The notes under the pieces were generated by a model that saw only the letters and a program-made list of their open reading frames with translations, ran no database searches and was not told the DNA's origin. The position numbers were made by a program, and so were the translations under genes. A stretch of 8,755 nucleotides of DNA from DASPXY01 sp038227745 (lineage in GTDB: Bacteria; Planctomycetota; Planctomycetia; Gemmatales; Gemmataceae), in contig JBBRPS010000434.1 of assembly GCA_038227745.1 (NCBI GenBank), forward strand, positions 1-8,755, written 5' to 3'. Below are positions 5,360-8,755 of the stretch, piece by piece. Position 1 is the stretch's first letter; every line of letters starts with the position of its first letter.

Positions 5360-5584
5360 ATGACCGGACTCGACGCCCTGCAATCCGTGCAATTCGTGAC
5401 CAGGAAAGGCAAACGCCTCGCCGTTCTCAGTGCGGAAGATTGGGAGAGCTTGATTGAATGGTTGGAAACCCTTGAGGATGCCCAGGTGGCCCGACAAGCG
5501 TTCGCAGAGTTGAAAGCGGCCAAGGGCAACCGTCGCCGCGCCGGCTGGTTGGAATGGGACGTTGTGAAGGGCGAACTCCCGTGA
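5360..5584 (+). CDS. Phd/YefM-like antitoxin
   Basis: This is a 74-residue protein with GGGAGAG upstream of ATG 5360. The strand-loop-strand VQFVTRKGKRLAVLSAEDWE followed by the acidic helix SLIEWLETLEDAQVARQAFA is the usual layout of short Phd/YefM-like antitoxins paired with RelE toxins. The C-terminal basic tail (KGNRRRAGWLEWDVVKGELP) fits a toxin-wrapping segment. Its TGA overlaps the GTG start of the relE fragment (GTGA, 5581-5584), so the pair was once a normal antitoxin-toxin operon. With the toxin truncated, this antitoxin has lost its partner or could act on related toxins elsewhere (inference). Confidence 0.75.
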   Translation: MTGLDALQSVQFVTRKGKRLAVLSAEDWESLIEWLETLEDAQVARQAFAELKAAKGNRRRAGWLEWDVVKGELP

Positions 5585-5790
5585 GTCGCTCCAAAGGGTA
5601 CATCACTCCGGCTGCATGGAAGGAGATCAAGGACCTTCCCGGCCGTGTGCGGCAACGTGTGCGCAAAGCCGTCGATGCCTTGGCCGAGAACCCGCGCCCC
5701 ACGAAGAGCAAGGCCCTCAACGTGGCCGACCTCGAAGCTGAGGTAGGTCGGCTGACGTGCTGCGGCGGTTGCTGGACGATGGCTGGATGA
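5581..5790 (+). pseudogene. Truncated RelE-type toxin (5' part only)
   Basis: GTG 5581 overlaps the antitoxin stop by four bases. The reading gives MSRSKGYITPAAWKEIKDLP, helices to ALAENPRPTKSKAL and VADLEAEV, which is normal RelE up to about residue 55. A RelE of 85-90 residues should then show the strand with W-R-I-x-Y-x-V and the catalytic/basic sheet. Instead the frame runs into GRLTCCGGCWTMAG and stops at 5788-5790, because the DNA from about 5742-5748 onwards belongs to a hicA gene read out of frame. The core sheet is missing, so RNase activity is very unlikely. This is the 5' half of a gene-gene fusion. Confidence 0.8.
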
Positions 5791-5930
5791 AAATCGCCCA
5801 GAAGGGCAGCCACCGCCAGTTCAAGCACCCGAGCAAGGCCGGCAAGGTCACCGTCGCGGGCAAGCCTGCCGACGATTTACCCGAGGGCACATACCGGAGC
5901 GTCTTACGGCAAGCCGGCCTGAAGGAGTGA
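5742..5930 (+). pseudogene. HicA-type toxin fragment fused to the relE remnant
   Basis: In the frame opened after the stop at 5739-5741 the sequence reads SADVLRRLLDDGW, MKIAQKGSHRQFKHPSKAGK, VTVAGKPADDLPEGTYRSVL and RQAGLKE, a textbook HicA, including the GSH motif with the catalytic histidine. The normal start (usually M-K-S-A-D-V) is replaced by G-R at the junction with relE. Possible starts left are GTG 5757 (57 residues) or ATG 5787 (47 residues), which overlaps the relE-fragment stop as ATGA and keeps the histidine but loses the first helix. No hicB follows. It is probably inactive, although a short HicA-like peptide made by coupled translation cannot be excluded. Confidence 0.8.
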
Positions 5931-5933
5931 GTG

Positions 5934-6269
5934 ATGAGCTTCCCGAACGTGAACCCCGTGGAAATCGAGCAGGACCGCCTACGCCAGGCGAGGGAACTGG
6001 CCGCCGAGTCCGGTGAGGGCTGGGGAGACGGCTACCGGCCCGGATCCTTCGGCTGCCACGAGCTACTCGACCGGATCGCGCTGCTGGCCGACATGCTGGA
6101 ACGGCAGCAGTTCGACCACCCGGCGTGTGTGGCCAACCCCGAGTGGTACAGGCTCGTGGAGCAGGCCGCGGCCGCACTGCGGGAGTTGTACCAGCAGGTC
6201 GGCGCGGAACACCTGAGGGCTGAGGGACAGCCTGGACAAGATGCCACCCACATGCCCACGCAGGTGTGA
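5934..6269 (+). CDS. Conserved hypothetical protein
   Basis: This is a 111-residue soluble protein. GAAGGAG (5921-5927), just inside the end of the hicA fragment, lies 6 nt before ATG 5934; a GTG one codon upstream is also possible. The sequence is mostly helical and acidic: NPVEIEQDRLRQARELAAES, then GWGDGYRPGSFGCHELLDRI, a helix ALLADMLERQQFDHPACV and another, WYRLVEQAAAALRELYQQVG. Similar small proteins with a central HELLDR motif recur in planctomycetes, but I know of no function. The helical bundle resembles phage or structural accessory proteins rather than a toxin. It sits between a broken TA unit and the DUF4058 gene. Confidence 0.65.
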   Translation: MSFPNVNPVEIEQDRLRQARELAAESGEGWGDGYRPGSFGCHELLDRIALLADMLERQQFDHPACVANPEWYRLVEQAAAALRELYQQVGAEHLRAEGQPGQDATHMPTQV

Positions 6270-6273
6270 GCGA

Positions 6274-6287
6274 GCGCGAAACGACAA
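6274..6287 (+). repeat. 14-bp direct repeat, left copy
   Basis: GCGCGAAACGACAA, five bases after the stop at 6269. An exact second copy lies at 7093-7106, so the DUF4058 gene is bracketed by a direct repeat with an 819-bp period. The flanking bases differ. It may be an insertion or recombination scar. Confidence 0.55.
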
Positions 6288-6310
6288 ACAAATCGGCGGA
6301 GGGCATTCCC

Positions 6311-7075
6311 ATGCTAATCCACGACTGGACGCACGTCGATGCGGGCATCTTTCACGCCTTTCACCACGACTGGATTACCGACATTTCGCGCGCGCTCAAC
6401 CGCGGCCTGTTGCCGCCCGCCTACTACGCACTCCCCGAGCAGATCGCCGGCGGCCTTGGGCCGGACGTCCTGACCTTGCGCAGACCGGGGAACAATGGCA
6501 AGCCGCCGACCCCGGAGCCGCCGTCGGGGGGCATGGCCCTTGCGGTAGCGCCGCCGAGAGTCCGTATCCGGATGCGGTCGGACGCCAATCGGTACGCGGC
6601 GAAAGCAAAAGCCGTCACGATTCGTCACGTAAGCAACCATCAGGTGGTCGCGATGGTGGAGATCGTCTCGCCGGGAAACAAGAATAATCAGAACGGCTTG
6701 AATGCGTTCGTGCGGAAGGCCCACGAAGCGCTCGCCGCCGGGATTCATTTGTTGCTCGTGGATCTGTTTCCGCCGAGTTCGCGCGACCCGCAAGGGATTC
6801 ACCGCGCGGTCTGGGGCGAGGATTGCGGCGAGGACTATGCGCTCCCCGAGGACAAGCCCTTGACCTGCGTTTCTTACATCGGCGGCGCCGGCGCCGAAGC
6901 CTTCATTGAACTGGTCGCCGTCGGCGATACACTGCCTGACATGCCGCTGTTCCTGACACCGGAGGTGTATGTTTCGGTGCCGTTGGCAGCGACCTCTCAG
7001 TCGGCCTGGGAGGGCATGCCGGCCTACTGGCGCGACGTGCCAACGGGCGCGCCGGGGCCGACAGACGGACCGTGA
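6311..7075 (+). CDS. DUF4058 family protein (nuclease-like fold)
   Basis: This is a 254-residue protein. I prefer ATG 6311, with GGAGGG (6298-6303) 7 nt upstream, over GTG 6266: the family begins at MLIHDWTHVDAGIFHAFHHD. The N-terminal half continues with a helix, ALNRGLLPPAYYALPEQIAG, then GPDVLTL (Pro51-Asp52). The second half contains VAMVEIVSPGNK (Glu117...Lys124), a helix around Lys136 (FVRKAHEALAAG) and IHLLLVDLFPP (Asp151). This P-D...E-I-V-S-P-x-x-K...hydrophobic strand order resembles Uma2 and other PD-(D/E)XK proteins, so a nuclease-related fold is an inference from pattern rather than established for DUF4058. No signal peptide or membrane segment is seen. It is bracketed by a 14-bp direct repeat. 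Confidence 0.85.
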   Translation: MLIHDWTHVDAGIFHAFHHDWITDISRALNRGLLPPAYYALPEQIAGGLGPDVLTLRRPGNNGKPPTPEPPSGGMALAVAPPRVRIRMRSDANRYAAKAKAVTIRHVSNHQVVAMVEIVSPGNKNNQNGLNAFVRKAHEALAAGIHLLLVDLFPPSSRDPQGIHRAVWGEDCGEDYALPEDKPLTCVSYIGGAGAEAFIELVAVGDTLPDMPLFLTPEVYVSVPLAATSQSAWEGMPAYWRDVPTGAPGPTDGP

Positions 7076-7092
7076 CTTCAGGGCGCGGGCCG

Positions 7093-7106
7093 GCGCGAAA
7101 CGACAA
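7093..7106 (+). repeat. 14-bp direct repeat, right copy
   Basis: GCGCGAAACGACAA, identical to 6274-6287, placed 18 bases after the DUF4058 stop and 42 bases before the SWIM-gene start. Confidence 0.55.
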
Positions 7107-7147
7107 GCGAGGGTCGCGCCGCCGGGCCGCCGAGGAGGTGAGAAGGG

Positions 7148-8755
7148 ATGAGCAGCGCAGAACAGTCCGAACCGACGCCGACACCGCAACCGGCCGCCGA
7201 CGGCGCCGCGGCACCGCCCCCCGCCACCGAGGTGAAACTGGCCTACGCCGGCCCCAGCGCCGTCGTCACCGCCGAGGGCCACTCCGACCTCGCCCTCTTC
7301 GGCAACCTGCGCCGCGACCCCGTCCACCTCGACGCCACCCTCAAGGCCCCGCTCCGCTTCCGCGAGGCCCTGTCCACCCTCTACACCATCGTCGGCAGCG
7401 ATTACCGCTACGTCCCCAAGGACCGCACCGCCTACCTCGCCTACACGCGCATGCGCCGCGAGTCCGCCTCCATGGGCATGTGGCAGGCCCAGCAGGCGTA
7501 CTTCTCCTGGCTGCTGCGCAACGATCCGCTCGCCTTTATCCTCCTCGACCCGATCATCACCGTCCACCCCGACGAGGTGATCTTCGAGGTCTTCAGCAAG
7601 GACGAGGGCACCTACGCCAAGCTCGGCTTCCCGCGCGCCGCCTTCACCCATGCCGCCGAGCCGGTCTGCGGCACCACGAACATCGACTTCAGCGCCGCCC
7701 TCTTCGCCGGCATCCAGCAGATGCGCAGCTACCGCGAGACGCGCCTCGGCATCGGCCGCGAACAGGTCTCCGTCGCCACCGCCGCCACCGGCGAGGTGCT
7801 GGAGAAGAAGATCCGCGTCCCCGACACCTGGCTGCGCGGCTTCCTCCAGGTGCAGTCGGCGGCCACCCTGCCGCGCGACTCCTTCCCGCTGGCGCCCATC
7901 GACCTGTACAACCTCCTCCGCCACCTGCGCCTCAACGGCGACCGCAAGGGCAAGCGGCGCGGCCTGCGCATCGAATTGGTCCCCGGCGAGCCGGCCCGGC
8001 TGGTGCTGGAACCGTGGGAGGTCGTCATCCCGTCCACTGCCGGCGACTACAAGGGCAAGGTCGCCAAGGTCGTCCGTATCTGGGGCCGGCGCCGCCTGCT
8101 CATGCTGCGCCGCCTGCTGCCGCTGATCGACCAGGTCGAGGTCCACCTGCTTGGCAACGGCCTGCCGAGCTTCTGGGTGGTGCGCGCCGACGACGTGACC
8201 ATGACGCTCGGCCTGACCGGCTTCACGACCGCTAACTGGTCGCAGGCCGTCAGCTTCGACCTGCTGCTGCCGCGCAAGACCCAGGACAGCAAGCCCCTCG
8301 AAGCCGTCCTCGCCCACCTCGGCAAGGTCTGGCGGGCCAGGGCCAAGGACATCGGCCAGGCGACGGGGCTGAAGGGGGCGGCGCTGACCGAGGCGCTGCA
8401 GGCGGGCTGCCAGCAAGGCAAGCTGATGTTCGACCTGGCCGAGGACGTCTACCGTCTGCGGCCGCTCACGGAAGAGCCGCTCGACCTGAACCGCCTGGAG
8501 TACCGCAACCAGCGCGAGCGCATCGCCCACGACCTGCTGGTGCGCCGCGGGGCGGTGCGCATCGTGTCGGTGAACCGCATCGCCGGCACCGGCATCGAGC
8601 TGACCGGCAAGGTGACGGTCGAGGAGGACAAGCGCGAGTACCGGCCGCAGATGCTGCTGATCGAGGAGGGCAACGTCACCAAGGCGGAGTGTACGTGTGC
8701 GTTGTTCCGCAAGCAGGGGCTGAAAGCGGGGCCGTGCCCACACCTGATCGCGCTG
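7148..8755 (+). CDS. SWIM zinc-finger domain protein, N-terminal part (runs off window)
   Basis: The frame is open from ATG 7148 to the window end, 536 residues without a stop. A near-perfect ribosome site, GGAGGTGA (7134-7141), lies 6 nt before the ATG. Residues 1-30 are a proline/alanine-rich linker. The body begins VKLAYAGPSAVVTAEGHSDL and includes YIGS-like strand/helix segments such as YTRMRRESASMGMWQAQQAY (about residues 98-117). The visible C-terminus carries C515-x-C517-x12-C530-x-H532 (AECTCALFRKQG...GPCPHL), the SWIM zinc finger that binds DNA or proteins. The layout resembles SWIM proteins encoded with MoxR ATPases and VWA proteins, such as YehQ in the E. coli yeh cluster. Third codon positions are almost all G or C, with C dominant early and G dominant from about 8330. 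Partners probably lie downstream. The motif is clear; the molecular role is not known. Confidence 0.85.
   Translation, partial: MSSAEQSEPTPTPQPAADGAAAPPPATEVKLAYAGPSAVVTAEGHSDLALFGNLRRDPVHLDATLKAPLRFREALSTLYTIVGSDYRYVPKDRTAYLAYTRMRRESASMGMWQAQQAYFSWLLRNDPLAFILLDPIITVHPDEVIFEVFSKDEGTYAKLGFPRAAFTHAAEPVCGTTNIDFSAALFAGIQQMRSYRETRLGIGREQVSVATAATGEVLEKKIRVPDTWLRGFLQVQSAATLPRDSFPLAPIDLYNLLRHLRLNGDRKGKRRGLRIELVPGEPARLVLEPWEVVIPSTAGDYKGKVAKVVRIWGRRRLLMLRRLLPLIDQVEVHLLGNGLPSFWVVRADDVTMTLGLTGFTTANWSQAVSFDLLLPRKTQDSKPLEAVLAHLGKVWRARAKDIGQATGLKGAALTEALQAGCQQGKLMFDLAEDVYRLRPLTEEPLDLNRLEYRNQRERIAHDLLVRRGAVRIVSVNRIAGTGIELTGKVTVEEDKREYRPQMLLIEEGNVTKAECTCALFRKQGLKAGPCPHLIAL

Noticed and set aside
6266..6310. 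GTG start for the DUF4058 gene overlapping the previous stop
   Set aside because: The extra 15 residues contain the direct repeat and do not fit the family start MLIHDW; ATG 6311 has its own ribosome site.
1310..7075. Integron-like or cassette array of TA genes
   Set aside because: The gaps between genes share no common attC-like repeat, and there is no integrase. Only the DUF4058 gene has matching flanks.
7072..8235. Open + strand frame of 387 codons overlapping the SWIM gene
   Set aside because: The translation is dominated by Arg, Pro and His in low-complexity runs. The 7148 frame has a strong ribosome site, a recognised SWIM motif and no stop to the window end.
6314..8743. Very long open frame (809 codons) on the minus strand opposite the DUF4058 and SWIM genes
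   Set aside because: It results from GC-rich third positions in the real genes. Its translation is low-complexity (Ala, Arg, Gly, Gln-rich) and spans two unrelated + strand genes and the gap between them.
1..8755. CRISPR array, tRNA, rRNA, or insertion-sequence ends
   Set aside because: I saw no regularly spaced repeats, no cloverleaf-like or rRNA-like segment, and no transposase or terminal inverted repeat pair.

Overview
The window is GC-rich and every gene I can support reads on the + strand. The gene content is typical of a large planctomycete genome, probably Gemmataceae: a HEAT-repeat protein, a SWIM zinc-finger protein, Uma2 and DUF4058 proteins, and many small toxin-antitoxin (TA) genes. 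This taxonomic guess is an inference from protein families; there is no rRNA or marker gene.

Layout. (1) Positions 3-1181 hold the C-terminal 392 residues of a HEAT-repeat protein. (2) Positions 1182-7147 hold a mosaic of short accessory genes with more ordinary codon choice. In order they are: a PD-(D/E)XK restriction-endonuclease-like gene coupled to a stand-alone TOPRIM gene; a gene remnant; an orphan antitoxin-like gene; a hicB-hicA pair; a cysteine-rich zinc-ribbon protein; a relE-type toxin overlapping its antitoxin; a Uma2 nuclease-like protein; an antitoxin followed by a relE fragment fused to a hicA fragment; a conserved unknown protein; and a DUF4058 protein bracketed by an exact 14-bp direct repeat. 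(3) Positions 7148-8755 hold the first 536 residues of a SWIM zinc-finger protein, which runs off the window with its CxC...CxH motif just visible.

How they may work together. SWIM, MoxR-ATPase, VWA and WGR/HEAT-type proteins are commonly encoded together (for example the E. coli yeh cluster). The two outer genes may therefore be pieces of one such locus, split here by about 6 kb of accessory genes; this is inference. The inner region looks like an accumulation site for defence and TA genes. There is no transposase, integrase, CRISPR array, tRNA or rRNA gene in the window.

Best candidates for something undescribed are the coupled nuclease-TOPRIM pair at 1310-2430, the RelE/HicA toxin chimera at 5581-5930, the repeat-flanked DUF4058 unit, and the uncharacterised cysteine-rich protein at 3565-4029.
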